From an uncultured Lachnospiraceae bacterium (GTDB lineage: Bacteria > Bacillota > Clostridia > Lachnospirales > Lachnospiraceae): a DNA stretch of 64,000 nucleotides. Positions within the stretch are counted from its first letter, which is position 1; every line of letters starts with the position of its first letter. Below the pieces are notes generated by a model. That model ran no database searches and was not told the origin of the DNA. It was given only the letters and a program-made list of their open reading frames with translations. The DNA is taken from positions 16,676 to 80,675 of the forward strand of contig CAJTKA010000012.1 of the NCBI GenBank assembly GCA_910576815.1, written 5' to 3'. This document shows, piece after piece, positions 8,797-18,314 of the stretch. The position numbers and the translations under genes are program-made.

Positions 8797-10521
8797 TCAA
8801 CCCCGCACAATCTCAACCTTCATGCTCACACTTCCCAGCGCAGGATCAAAATCCTCTTTCGCAGACATGCCAAATTCTGGTGTGCCGTCCTTCCTGAAAT
8901 GCACCCGCCTGATCCCATCGCATCTGAGCGTCGATTTTTTGTCCTTTTCCGCGTGATAGGCAATCATCAGATTCCCGTCCTCATCCTCATAAAAGGAATT
9001 ATGCCCCGGCCCGTATTCGCCTTCCACGGAATAAAAAGAAAGTACAGGTGTACAGCGTTTCTGCCAATTAGAGACATCCAGCAGATCGTCCTCCTCCCTT
9101 GCCGTGAGCAGCCCCACCGCATAGGTGTAGCTGTTTGCCGCGCCGCCCGAATAGGCAAGGTATACCTTTCCGTCCCTGATAAAGGCATAGGGGCCTTCAT
9201 TGTTGATGGTATTGTCCACATTCTCCCAGCCATACAACGGGCGGGCAAGCCGTACCGGTTCGGAGGTCAATTTCCACGGCTCACGCTCATCTATCGTGGC
9301 AATACAGAGCATGGAACCGGTATCATGCGGTTTCCACATCCCCAGTCTGTAAGACCAGACCACATAAGACTGCCGCTTTGTCCTTAGAAATGTCATATCC
9401 AGCGTGATCCCATCCTCCGTCAGATAGCTGCCATCCTGCCTTTGCACTCTGACAGGATCCTCCCAGCTCTCTGCCTTGATAAGGGGCTGCCCTTCTTTCC
9501 ATTTCAAAAGATGACACTGCGGTCCCCAAGCGTGACCACTGACCGCAAACAGGATATACAGCTTCCCGCCGATCACGTGAAATTCCGGCGCCCAGAAAGT
9601 CTGGATCAATTCCCGTTTTTCATCAAGCGGCAGGATCAAATGCTGCACCACACCTTCCGCAAAAAGCCCTTCCACCGTATCCGCTTCCCTGATATACAGG
9701 CCGATATCGCCCGTATTGTCACTGGTCGATATAAAGTACCACTTTCCCTCCCATGGAAAAATAACGGGATCTCCAAAACCTTCCGCCAACGGGAAGGTAA
9801 ACTTTTTGCTCTGCACCCTTCCCCGGATCTCATAGATGCCCGGGCGGGTAAAGTCAATGGCATCTTTCTCCCACAGCACCCTCTTTGACGCACGGGAACC
9901 GTCCGAATAGACCGCCTCCGCCATCACCGCGTCCAGCTCCTGTTCAGAGGACAGCTGCACGCATTCCGGAACGACCGTTTCTGTATGATAAATCGAATTC
10001 CAATATTCGACCGCCCGATTCAAAATGGCAGACTCCACTTCCACATGATCTTCCGTCAATCCATTGGCCATTACAGCCTTCGCTTCCACCTCGTCAACCG
10101 CCACAAGCCCCTTCGCCTCAAAGTCGATCCAGTCTATTGTCGTCCAGAAAAGGACCTTGCCAGCGCACGCCTCGTCCGTATCTCCATTTTCCATCACCCG
10201 CACTGCGGCAATGCCGAAACCGCCGTCCTTTAGGGCAAAAACTTTCGGTTCCTTCACGCCTCGCGGAGAAAGGGTATCATTCGGCATAATGACCGCTTCG
10301 GCAAACAGGATGCCATAGTTTTTATGCAAAGGAGAAAATTCTTTCTCGTCTTCGCCGTACGCCATATGAATACTAAATGCCAGCCCATCCGGATAATTTT
10401 CTTTGTCCGGCTCTCTCGTATATACTTTCAGATATCCGTTTTCATTTTTTCCGTTTTTATTTTTTCCTTTTTCCATTTCTTTTCCTTTCTGCCTCTCCAA
10501 AATCGTCGACTTTTCCCGCAC
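8797..10521 (-). CDS. Glycoside hydrolase family 43-type enzyme with Ig-like module
   Basis: 574 residues, no signal peptide, so probably cytoplasmic. Residues about 200-240 (VYSDGSRASKRVLWE, PGIYEIRG) resemble a bacterial Ig-like module. The remainder is a five-bladed propeller with candidate catalytic residues Asp251 (FGDPVI), Asp375 (DGITLDMT) and Glu442 (NNEGPY), plus the conserved GPGHNSF motif. GH43 enzymes remove arabinose or xylose from plant arabinoxylan oligomers; the exact specificity is not readable. A GTG at 10521 with GGAGG 7 bases upstream lies 13 bases after the carboxylesterase stop. The ATG at 10476, also with AAAGGA upstream, is the alternative start. Encoded with the esterase as a hemicellulose-debranching pair. 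Confidence 0.85.
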   Translation of the reverse strand: MREKSTILERQKGKEMEKGKNKNGKNENGYLKVYTREPDKENYPDGLAFSIHMAYGEDEKEFSPLHKNYGILFAEAVIMPNDTLSPRGVKEPKVFALKDGGFGIAAVRVMENGDTDEACAGKVLFWTTIDWIDFEAKGLVAVDEVEAKAVMANGLTEDHVEVESAILNRAVEYWNSIYHTETVVPECVQLSSEQELDAVMAEAVYSDGSRASKRVLWEKDAIDFTRPGIYEIRGRVQSKKFTFPLAEGFGDPVIFPWEGKWYFISTSDNTGDIGLYIREADTVEGLFAEGVVQHLILPLDEKRELIQTFWAPEFHVIGGKLYILFAVSGHAWGPQCHLLKWKEGQPLIKAESWEDPVRVQRQDGSYLTEDGITLDMTFLRTKRQSYVVWSYRLGMWKPHDTGSMLCIATIDEREPWKLTSEPVRLARPLYGWENVDNTINNEGPYAFIRDGKVYLAYSGGAANSYTYAVGLLTAREEDDLLDVSNWQKRCTPVLSFYSVEGEYGPGHNSFYEDEDGNLMIAYHAEKDKKSTLRCDGIRRVHFRKDGTPEFGMSAKEDFDPALGSVSMKVEIVRG

Positions 10522-10534
10522 AATACAGCCTCCG

Positions 10535-12061
10535 TCAGGCTTCCATCTCCCTAATAATCTTTTTCTTTAAAAATCTGATATAGCCGCTTTCCTGCCCGCC
10601 AAAAGCTTTTGCGCCTTCCGTCGTAAATACCATTTCCGCCGGCTGTTCATCCGTATAAGGTATCCAGACGGGCATTGGCTGTCCGTCTGCGTCTTCGCCG
10701 TTGGGATTGCCGCTTTTGATAAAGTTTGCCCAGTAATTGCACATCTGCCTTGCTAAGTCATAATGCTTTCCGATAAAAGGCCGCCAGCATTTTGCCAGCG
10801 ATTCAAAGAAAAACCACAGATCGACAGAATGAAAACAGCCCGCATGATCCCATCCGGGAATCTCCGGTCCAAACTTATAATAATAGGAATCCTGTGCGCT
10901 CCCATTCTTCTTCCGTCCGCCAAGCACCCCTTTTATGGTGCATTCCAAACTGCTGACTTTTCCGAAGCTTCCTTTTTCGCTTTCCGCCCAAACTTCGGGA
11001 AATCCAAGGTATACCTGCGCGTCGTCTCCGAAGATCTGCCGCGCCTTTTCTTCCGCCTCCGCTTTGGTAGCTGCCGGAAGCGCCTCCAAAAATTCATCGA
11101 CCGTATTTCCCGCCATCACCGGCACATCCGCGCTTTCCCCTTTTAAAAGCATGACAAGCGGATCTCCGACACAGAAACAATTGTCCAGCACCGTAAACAT
11201 ACGCGGGTGCTCTTTTGCATACTCGCCGTACTTGTCGCGGAGATAAAAGGCATCTAGTTTTCTTGCCTCCTCTATATCTTTCACCCCGACAAACGCCAGA
11301 AAATCAGCGCCGTTTTTCTCCGCCTCCGCAAGAGGTTCAGGAATGCCGATGGTCTGCTTTGTATAAGGGCTTCCGATCATACCGCTCATAATCACGGCCC
11401 GCTGAAACAACCCCTTGTTATGCGGACACGCCATCTGGCTTAGCACGCTCCCGCCGCCCGCAGACTGTCCGGCAATGGTGATCTGCTCAGGATCACCGCC
11501 AAAGGCACGGATATTTCGTATCACCCATTTCAACCCTGCCTGCTGGTCCAGGCTGCCGAAATTGGTCGGCGCGTCAGGCTGTTTTTCTGTCAGCTGCGGA
11601 TGCGCCATAAATCCAAAGACATTGATGCGGTAATTGACTGTTACCACCACGATGCCCCGGCGTGCCAGCCGCTCTCCGTCAAACTCCATTTCCGCAGGAT
11701 ACCCCCACTGCAGTCCGCCGCCGTAATACCATACGAGTACCGGCAGCCCTTCCTCCGCGCTCTTTGCCCCCGTCCACACGTTCAGGTACAGGCAGTCCTC
11801 ATCCATAGGAAGCTCCGGATCCACGTGCCATTCACGGCAATATACGTCATCGCCGAGTCCCGGCTTATCCTGCACCGCCGCTGGGCCAAAGCGAAATGCG
11901 TCCCGTACGCCCTCCCAATCCGCACAGGGCTGAGGCGCTCTCCATCTGTTCTCCCCGATTGGAGGCACCGCAAAGGGGATCCCCTTAAAAGCGGTAATCC
12001 TTGGATCGGATGCTTCAATCCCCCTAACCCATCCGTTTTCTGTTTTAACCTTTCTGATCAT
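10535..12061 (-). CDS. Type-B carboxylesterase
   Basis: About 508 residues of the cholinesterase/para-nitrobenzyl-esterase-like family. Seen: the N-terminal GIPFAVPPIGENRW signature, DCLYLNVW, the oxyanion-hole YYGGGLQWG, the nucleophile elbow GQSAGGGS and a late His in DHAGCFHSVDLWF. No export signal, so it acts in the cytoplasm, plausibly deacylating oligosaccharides taken up for the adjacent GH43 enzyme (inference). I choose ATG 12061, preceded by AAAGGAGC, over the longer frame starting at 12085. The broken LacI gene lies directly upstream, so this operon has probably lost a local repressor. Confidence 0.85.
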   Translation of the reverse strand: MIRKVKTENGWVRGIEASDPRITAFKGIPFAVPPIGENRWRAPQPCADWEGVRDAFRFGPAAVQDKPGLGDDVYCREWHVDPELPMDEDCLYLNVWTGAKSAEEGLPVLVWYYGGGLQWGYPAEMEFDGERLARRGIVVVTVNYRINVFGFMAHPQLTEKQPDAPTNFGSLDQQAGLKWVIRNIRAFGGDPEQITIAGQSAGGGSVLSQMACPHNKGLFQRAVIMSGMIGSPYTKQTIGIPEPLAEAEKNGADFLAFVGVKDIEEARKLDAFYLRDKYGEYAKEHPRMFTVLDNCFCVGDPLVMLLKGESADVPVMAGNTVDEFLEALPAATKAEAEEKARQIFGDDAQVYLGFPEVWAESEKGSFGKVSSLECTIKGVLGGRKKNGSAQDSYYYKFGPEIPGWDHAGCFHSVDLWFFFESLAKCWRPFIGKHYDLARQMCNYWANFIKSGNPNGEDADGQPMPVWIPYTDEQPAEMVFTTEGAKAFGGQESGYIRFLKKKIIREMEA

Positions 12062-12210
12062 GATTGCTCCTTTCTTTTCATGCACCCCAAAAAATTCCTC
12101 GTTTGCAGCGCATTATTTTAGATTTTATTGCATCATTCACATTGTGTTGAATGTTAAAACCTTCCAAAAAAATATTCCCTTATCTTCCATTTCTCTATTC
12201 TGCTGCTCTG

Positions 12211-12991
12211 TTATTCTGTTTTCAACTGATGAACAGACTGCCTCTCGATAAACTTACAGGGAATCCAAATCTGCTTTTCCGTCGTCTTCCTTCTCCCACT
12301 CCGCATATCTGACCCAATTCGGATTATAGGGGATCCCATTTTCAAGCAAAGCCTTCTGATAACCTAAAAGTCTCTGCTGCGTATGTATGTTATTCTTCCT
12401 TCCTCCGATCACGCCAATCTTGGTATGCCTCTTGGATATCAAATACTGCACGATTTCATGGGCGGACTTTTGATCGTCTATCACGACCGACGGGATGTCC
12501 GGATTCTTGGAAAAGGCATACGCCATGACAGCCGGGATTGGAAAACTCTGCGGAAAACAATTGATGATCCTCGCATGCCCTGCAATATAAATAATACCGT
12601 CCACTCTGATAGATTCCAGTTCCTGTAAGGCCGGATCTAATATGGAATGATAGCTGTTCTCATCGCCGTACCAGATATCCCCCCATCTGGCATAGAGGCG
12701 CATATTTTTGACAACTGTACGATAGCCTTTTTCCTCACCGTTGCTCATAATACCTTCCACGATTTCCGGCGTCGAAAACTGCGCGATATCCTCCACGATG
12801 ATACCGATCGTTCTGGTCTTCTGCCGCCGCAGTCCCTGCGCGATATAATTGGGCTTATAACCCATTTTATCAATCGTTTCCAGCACTTTCTTTTTGGTAT
12901 CGTTACTAACCTTTGGTTTCCCGTTAAGAATATTGGAAACCGTAGTCGGCGACACATTGCATTCTTTTGCAATTTCTTTTAACGTAACCAT
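12211..12991 (-). pseudogene. LacI-family repressor with internal frameshifting deletion
   Basis: The frame from ATG 12991 encodes an intact HTH (TLKEIAKECNVSPTTVSNIL) and about 235 residues of LacI/PBP1 core, then stops after 245 residues (TAA, 12254-12256). LacI proteins are normally 330-345 long. Directly downstream, in another frame, the DNA encodes IPCKFIERQSVHQLKTE and a stop at 12211, which is the classical LacI C-terminus (CxFxxRxSV). The N-terminal part and the last 17 or so codons are thus both present but about 80 codons between them are missing, with a frame change near 12270-12280. The effector domain is incomplete, so ligand binding and stable dimerisation are unlikely. The natural targets would be the GH43/esterase operon downstream. 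Confidence 0.85.
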
Positions 12992-13027
12992 CCCCGTCGT
13001 TCCTTCCCTGTCCGTATCCGCCTTATC

Positions 13028-14014
13028 CTACAGCATTTTCGCCCGCAATTCTTCCCCACTCATCGCGCTTAGATATGCAGGTGGAATATCAAATACCGTC
13101 TTTGCGCCCGTCTGCCCTTCCTGATGAAGGCGGTATGCCGCCCTCGCATAGGCTGCAATCACGCAGGAGGTAAATTCCGGATTGGAGTCGAGCTTCAACC
13201 GATACTCGATCAGGTGGCTGTTCTCCTCCTCCCACCCCGTCTTTCCACTGCGCAGCACAAAACCGCCATGCGGGATGCCGCTGTGGTCACGCTTTAGTTC
13301 TTCCTCGCTGATAAAATGTACGGTGGTATCATAGTCCGCAAAGTAATTCGGCATGATCTTGATCTCCTGCTCTACCTTCGCAGCATCCGCCCCTTCTTCC
13401 AAGACCACAAAACACTCTCTGGTGTGCTTTTCTCTGGTTGTCAGTTCGGGATTTTTCCCCTCCCGCACTGCCTCAAGCGCAGATTCCACCGGGATCGTAT
13501 ACTGTTTGGCGTCCTTTACGCCCGCAATGCGGCGGATCGCATCGGAATGCCCCTGGCTGACGCCCTTTCCCCAAAAGGTATAATCCTTGCCATTTGGCAG
13601 GATAGCGCTCGCATACATGCGATTCAAAGAAAACATGCCCGGGTCCCAGCCCACGGAGATGATACCAACCTTCCCAGCTCCCTTTGCAGCCGCGTCCACA
13701 GCAGCAAAATGCTGCGGTATCTTCGCGTGAGTATCAAAGCTGTCCACAACGTTAAATAACTTTGCAAACTCCGGTGTTTGCGTCGGCAGATCGGTGGCGC
13801 TCCCGCCGCACAAAATCATCACGTCGATCTTTTCTTTCCAGTCCACCGCCTCAGACACATGACAGACCGCCGCCGTCTTTGTAAGAATAGAGACCTGCCC
13901 CGGGTCTCTGCGGGTAAACACCACCACAAGTTCCATGTCGGGGTTTTGCTTCACAGCGCACTCCACACCACGCCCCAGATTTCCGTACCCTAAGATTCCG
14001 ATTTTAATTGCCAT
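13028..14014 (-). CDS. ddh: meso-Diaminopimelate D-dehydrogenase
   Basis: 328 residues. Catalyses the one-step NADPH-dependent reductive amination of tetrahydrodipicolinate to meso-diaminopimelate for lysine and peptidoglycan synthesis. Seen: the N-terminal Rossmann motif GILGYGNLGRGVE, RRDP just after beta-2 (NADP preference), CGGSATDLPTQTP, GWDPGMFSLNR, WGKGVSQGHSDAIRRI and HTRECFVVLEEGAD, all characteristic of this family. The start at 14014 has GGGAG upstream and gives the family length; the upstream extension to 14065 looks non-coding. It precedes the LacI pseudogene by 36 bases. Confidence 0.92.
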   Translation of the reverse strand: MAIKIGILGYGNLGRGVECAVKQNPDMELVVVFTRRDPGQVSILTKTAAVCHVSEAVDWKEKIDVMILCGGSATDLPTQTPEFAKLFNVVDSFDTHAKIPQHFAAVDAAAKGAGKVGIISVGWDPGMFSLNRMYASAILPNGKDYTFWGKGVSQGHSDAIRRIAGVKDAKQYTIPVESALEAVREGKNPELTTREKHTRECFVVLEEGADAAKVEQEIKIMPNYFADYDTTVHFISEEELKRDHSGIPHGGFVLRSGKTGWEEENSHLIEYRLKLDSNPEFTSCVIAAYARAAYRLHQEGQTGAKTVFDIPPAYLSAMSGEELRAKML

Positions 14015-14315
14015 ATTTTTCTCCCTTTCTACGCTGTTTTTTGCGCATGAACGAATTTGCGGCAAGCAATGCAGAGTTAATCTCGGAGAGATTTACTCAA
14101 ACCTAATCTCGCGAGTGAAAATTTCAATTTACAATCTTCCCTCCATACCGTCTACTTATCGTTTCATCAGTCCTTTTTGATAACTTATACTATTATACAA
14201 TATTATACCTATTTTTACCAGCATCCTTTCTTGCTTCCCCGCCCTCATTGCGGTATGATAATAATTAACTCGACTATATACTTTTCGCCGCAATGCAGTA
14301 AGGAGTGTGACCCGC
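14015..14315. other. Intergenic region with two small palindromes
   Basis: AT-rich divergent region between ddh and the FN3K-like remnant. It contains the inverted repeat AATCTC-GGA-GAGATT (14079-14093) and the self-complementary CTCGCGAG (14108-14115). Both could be protein-binding sites. No gene is seen. Confidence 0.4.
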
Positions 14316-14762
14316 ATGGCTTTTACCGCACCAAAACAATTTACCTCTATCGATGCCGCGCTGGAATCTTTGTTTGGAGAAGACAAGAAGATCGTACAAT
14401 CCGACAGGGTCTTCGGCGGCGATATCAACGACGCCTACGGGTTTACCCTCACAAACGGCGCACGCATTTTTATGAAGTCCAATACCATAAAAAACGCCGC
14501 TTTCTTTCAAGCGGAAGCTCTCGGCTTGCAGGCGATCACACAGACAGGCTGTATCGGGACACCGCGCATCCTTGGTAGCGGAACGCAGGCGGGTACGAAC
14601 GGTTATGCTTTTTTGCTGTTGGAATGGATCGACGGGAAGCCTCCCGTCAAAGAGTATTGGGAATTGTTTGCAGGGCAGCTCGCCAAAATTTGTACGCTGC
14701 GCTTCCGGTACGCCTCTTTTGATCTGCTATATATTACCATTCTAGCGGAAAGGAGCAAATAA
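14316..14762 (+). pseudogene. Truncated fructosamine-kinase-like protein
   Basis: The first 120 or so codons match the N-lobe of the FN3K/ketosamine kinase family (GGDINDAYGFTL, the Lys in IFMKSN, FQAEALGLQAI, LLLEWIDGKPP). The reading frame then changes to unrelated sequence (after LAKIC) and ends at about 148 residues, whereas the family is about 290 long. The C-lobe with the catalytic HGD segment and the metal-binding residues is absent. ATG 14316 has AAGGAG upstream. Most likely a deletion remnant. It stands alone on the plus strand amid minus-strand genes. Confidence 0.75.
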
Positions 14763-14775
14763 AGCAAATAAAGGG

Positions 14776-14807
14776 CCCCCGACAGGACTTTATCGTCTTA
14801 TCGGGGG
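14776..14807 (-). terminator. Terminator for the sigma factor gene
   Basis: Stem CCCCCGA/TCGGGGG with a second paired segment (AGGAC/GTCTT) inside after one mismatch. In the minus direction it is followed by CCCTTTATTTGCTTTATTTG. It may also end the truncated plus-strand gene, though no T-run is seen on that side. Confidence 0.65.
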
Positions 14808-14843
14808 AAGAAGATAGAAAACTATGCAATCTGTGCGCTGCCG

Positions 14844-16532
14844 CTACGCTTCCTTCTCTACGATCATCCACGTGCCTTCCGCGCAGATTCTGTTTTTGGG
14901 CTTCACAAGCAGTCCTTCTTCGATACATGCATCGATCGTCTTTGACAGGATGCGGACTCCCGCAATCAGCTCCGCATAGATCTGATACTCATTCATCAAA
15001 TATTCGGGGATATGACTGCGCATAAATTCCGCCAGCTCTGCGGCGATCTCTTCCGCCACCGCGTCCACGCCCTCTGTAAGTTTGCGGGAAAAACTATAAA
15101 AATCTCCCGCATCCTTCCTGTCGATCACAATGATCCCCGGCTCTATCCTGCTGCCACTCTTACGCAGATACCCGTTCGCAATCGCTTTCGCTGCGACCTC
15201 CTTTTCTTCCATCGATAATTCGTCAATGGAAATCCCGCCGATCGCACTAAGTACCATCAAAAGCTGGGAATCCAGTGACAGATTGTGCCCACAGTGAAAA
15301 TGCTCTTGGATATGTTTGCCGTATATGTTAGCAACCTCAACGGACTGATAACCGCCGATGGATGACGCTGATATGCCGTCGCAACCGTAAAAGCCAAAAA
15401 CAGGTTCCTGCTCATCCGTGTAAGCGACCGCTACGCAGGAAAAGTCCCTTGTCACCGGCTCAACGTCTGCGAAGTATTTTTCCGCAAGAATTTCCTTGAC
15501 CCAGCCCCCAAAGCTCCAAACCGTTCTGGAGATCAAAGACCACAGAATGAATCGCATATCTTTCTGCTCGTTCAGATAGGGGAACGAAAGAATCTTCTCC
15601 TCATTTTTCTGCAGCGCCGCTTTGATTACTTCACAAAATTCGGGAAGATGCTTTTCATAAATCTTATTTGCCTGATCGTACTCCTCGTAATCGACCAAAA
15701 TAATATTTGTCGCATATTTCCCATTATCAAGCTTGCGAAGCATCCCATAGTTCCCATTTTCGCCGCGGCACTGGATTTCCAGTTCTTCCTCAATGTAGGG
15801 CATGGGGATACACAGTTCCTCCGAAAGTTCCTTTGCTGACTTTGGTTTGTCCTTACACAGATAAATCAAATTCTGGGAAAATAGTCTCTCCGCCTTGGTG
15901 CGGGGATCGTTGCCGACGGGCTCGCCGGTTCCTGCAAATGCCAATTTAACAGGCTTTAAAAGATAATTTCTTTCACTCATCGTCTCAACCTCTTTTCTGA
16001 TGGAATTGCGTGCTGAAAACAAACGCTGCTTCACAGTCGTTTCGCTGATGCCAAGCCTTCCTGCAATATCCTTTATCTTTCGCTCGTCAAGGTAATACAT
16101 GACCATCACATCGCGGTACGCCTTTGACAAAAACGCGATTTCCTGAAAGATCCGGCTGATCTGTTCCCGCTCGGCCGCTTCCTCCAGAAAGGCCTCTATC
16201 TCATTTTCCTTTGCCTCCAGCGATTCCCATGGGAAATCACTGTTCTCCGTACCGGATACGGTTATCTGACGCTCCGCGTTCCTCTTTCTGCAGTGATCCG
16301 CGTAGACCCTGCGGGCAACCGTCCATACAAAGGCATAAAAATTTTCGATCTGCTCCTGTTTTTGTATGGCTGAAATGACCGCCAGGATGATATCCGAACA
16401 CAAATCTTCCGCTTCAAAGGACGTGCTGCATCTGTGATAAGAAAAATGATAAATCTTATCGAGAAAGCTCTTATCCTCAAGTAATTTCAACGTTTCGTCT
16501 GTTTTCATCGCTTGCCTTTTTGTTTTGATCAT
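14844..16532 (-). CDS. ECF-type sigma-70 factor with long C-terminal extension
   Basis: 562 residues. About 1-90: sigma region 2 (FEAEDLCSDIILAVI, FVWTVARRVYADHCRK). About 120-180: region 4 with the helix-turn-helix DIAGRLGISETTVKQRLFSARN. Ordinary ECF factors end here. This protein continues for about 370 residues with a second winged-helix-like part (AKELSEELCIPMPYIEEELE) and then an alpha/beta region I do not recognise. The extension may sense a signal in place of an anti-sigma factor (inference). No anti-sigma gene is adjacent. The start is ATG 16532 or, with AAAGGC upstream, ATG 16508. Confidence 0.8.
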   Translation of the reverse strand: MIKTKRQAMKTDETLKLLEDKSFLDKIYHFSYHRCSTSFEAEDLCSDIILAVISAIQKQEQIENFYAFVWTVARRVYADHCRKRNAERQITVSGTENSDFPWESLEAKENEIEAFLEEAAEREQISRIFQEIAFLSKAYRDVMVMYYLDERKIKDIAGRLGISETTVKQRLFSARNSIRKEVETMSERNYLLKPVKLAFAGTGEPVGNDPRTKAERLFSQNLIYLCKDKPKSAKELSEELCIPMPYIEEELEIQCRGENGNYGMLRKLDNGKYATNIILVDYEEYDQANKIYEKHLPEFCEVIKAALQKNEEKILSFPYLNEQKDMRFILWSLISRTVWSFGGWVKEILAEKYFADVEPVTRDFSCVAVAYTDEQEPVFGFYGCDGISASSIGGYQSVEVANIYGKHIQEHFHCGHNLSLDSQLLMVLSAIGGISIDELSMEEKEVAAKAIANGYLRKSGSRIEPGIIVIDRKDAGDFYSFSRKLTEGVDAVAEEIAAELAEFMRSHIPEYLMNEYQIYAELIAGVRILSKTIDACIEEGLLVKPKNRICAEGTWMIVEKEA

Positions 16533-16582
16533 GATCGTTACACCTGTATAGTCGTAACAGACCGGGGTTGGTTAGGTGGGTT

Positions 16583-17080
16583 TTAAAAGATTTTCAGAAA
16601 TTCTTCGAATACCTGCTCTCTGTCCTTTGCCGTCTCAAAATACCGCAGGCCGTATGTTTGGCATTGCTCTTTCATCAGGATGCTTTGTTCCACGATGTAA
16701 ACTGCGCCCTCTCTCAGTTCCTCGTCCGATTTGTAAAAAGTATAGTCTTTCTCCGTATCGTACTTTTTCTGGATCGCGAACCTCTCCTCCGGCAAAAGCT
16801 GATACATATCAAGCACCATGCCGGGCTCAAATTCATCATATTCGGCGCTGTCAAGCATTGCCCGCACAAACGGCGCCATCTTGCCGCTGATCATATGCAT
16901 CGTATCCATGGAAGATAAGCCGGCATAGGTATTGACCCCGGTTTCCGGAAAACATTTTTCAAACCCTGCAATGATCGAGTCCATGCTGATGTGCTGATAG
17001 CCAAACCGCGCCGCCAGGCGGTGGGAAATGGTGCTTTTCCCCGCCCGCGGTACTCCTGCAACGATGATGCTGTTTTTCAT
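16583..17080 (-). CDS. P-loop nucleoside/adenylate-kinase-like protein
   Basis: 165 residues with Walker A GVPRAGKST (9-17) and a following MDSII segment, resembling small-molecule or nucleotide kinases (shikimate/adenylate kinase fold). The lid-like Arg-rich region of shikimate kinase is not evident, so the substrate is unknown. It sits 17 bases downstream of an XRE regulator on the same strand, hinting at joint transcription. Confidence 0.65.
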   Translation of the reverse strand: MKNSIIVAGVPRAGKSTISHRLAARFGYQHISMDSIIAGFEKCFPETGVNTYAGLSSMDTMHMISGKMAPFVRAMLDSAEYDEFEPGMVLDMYQLLPEERFAIQKKYDTEKDYTFYKSDEELREGAVYIVEQSILMKEQCQTYGLRYFETAKDREQVFEEFLKIF

Positions 17081-17096
17081 GATCGCTGTTTTCCTT

Positions 17097-18215
17097 TCAT
17101 GACAGAAAGCGACTTACTTTTTCTTCCCCGTGCCAGTCTCTAAGCCGCTCCTTGATGGCGGCCTGCCGCTCGTTGATAAATTCCTGCGTATAGCTGCGCA
17201 TATGATTTAACTGCCGTTCCACAAACAGGCCCATAAGGTTTTCATCCTGCAGCACTTCCTGATAATAGCTGTAGTGCATCTGCATCCCCTCGCACAGTTC
17301 CTGCCAGTGCTTCTTTGCCTGCTCATAGTTTTCCATCCGCAGGTCAGCATGCAGCATAAACTTATAGATATCCCGATAGAATCCCCGACAATATGGAATC
17401 AATTCTTTCTTCACACAAAACTGCTTCATCAGGTCAATTCCCCATACGGCAAATTCCACCGCCTGTTCCGGCGTATCTTTCCACGACATGGTCTCCACGG
17501 CATAAAGAATCTCTTTATTCATAACGCGCACCATGTTCTGCAGATTATTCCGCAATACGGACTTCATGCCTTCCACGCCCTGTTCAAAGCTGGCGACCTG
17601 TGCAAGGATGCTCTCCTGCAGGCGGTTTTCTTTTACGCTGGGCAGATGCTCGATATGCTCCCTCGCACTTGCAAAATCCTTTTCATGGATGTAGATCCAG
17701 GCAAGCGCAAAGTGCGTTCTCTCTAACAGCATTCGCGAATTACAAAAACGGATCACCTGCATACCCGCACGGATCGCTCTGTTTTTTCTATTGTCCCAAT
17801 CGCACTGATAGTTCTCAAAATCGGCATAACGGCTCAGCTCCGCCGTTCTTTCCACAAGGCTCATGGCATACACAAAATTCCCCGGATCTTTATCCCATTC
17901 GCCTTCCAGATATCTGCACTTTTCCAGTTCCGCCTCTCTCGGGGCAGTATACTTTGCCTCGATTTGCTGATAGAGACTCGCAAGCTGCATCAGCAGCTGG
18001 TTATCATTGCCTTCGCTGTCCATGCCAAACAACATATCCGTGGAAACGGACAGTACCTGCGCGATCGGAACGATCAGGGAAATGTCAGGCATCCCCGCGC
18101 CCGATTCCCATCGGCTCACCGCCTGGGACGTCACGCCGATCTGTCCCGCAAGTTCCTCCTGCGTCAAACCTTTGCGCTTTCTTGCAATTCTGATATTATC
18201 TCCAATCTGTATCAT
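17097..18215 (-). CDS. XRE-family regulator with helical-repeat C-terminus
   Basis: 372 residues from ATG 18215, which has GGAGG 8 bases upstream. Residues 1-60: XRE helix-turn-helix (ARKRKGLTQEELAGQIGVTSQAVSRWESG). The rest is all-helical and rich in aromatic residues, resembling TPR-like repeats (for example MLLERTHFALAWIYIHEKDFASAREHIEHLP) used by this regulator class to bind peptides or partner proteins. It is the same general architecture as the broken gene at 33982-34993. No target is evident. Confidence 0.8.
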   Translation of the reverse strand: MIQIGDNIRIARKRKGLTQEELAGQIGVTSQAVSRWESGAGMPDISLIVPIAQVLSVSTDMLFGMDSEGNDNQLLMQLASLYQQIEAKYTAPREAELEKCRYLEGEWDKDPGNFVYAMSLVERTAELSRYADFENYQCDWDNRKNRAIRAGMQVIRFCNSRMLLERTHFALAWIYIHEKDFASAREHIEHLPSVKENRLQESILAQVASFEQGVEGMKSVLRNNLQNMVRVMNKEILYAVETMSWKDTPEQAVEFAVWGIDLMKQFCVKKELIPYCRGFYRDIYKFMLHADLRMENYEQAKKHWQELCEGMQMHYSYYQEVLQDENLMGLFVERQLNHMRSYTQEFINERQAAIKERLRDWHGEEKVSRFLS

Positions 18216-18314
18216 TTTGTTGTCCTCCTTTTCATTTCGGTACCGTGACTTCACTTTACCATGCAGACCGCCTGCCCACAAGCAATGTATCCTGTACCGA
18301 AATGCAACGGAGCA

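Noticed and set aside
12254..12991. A naturally short, functional LacI
   Set aside because: The canonical LacI C-terminus is still encoded immediately downstream in another frame, which points to a deletion in a full-length gene.
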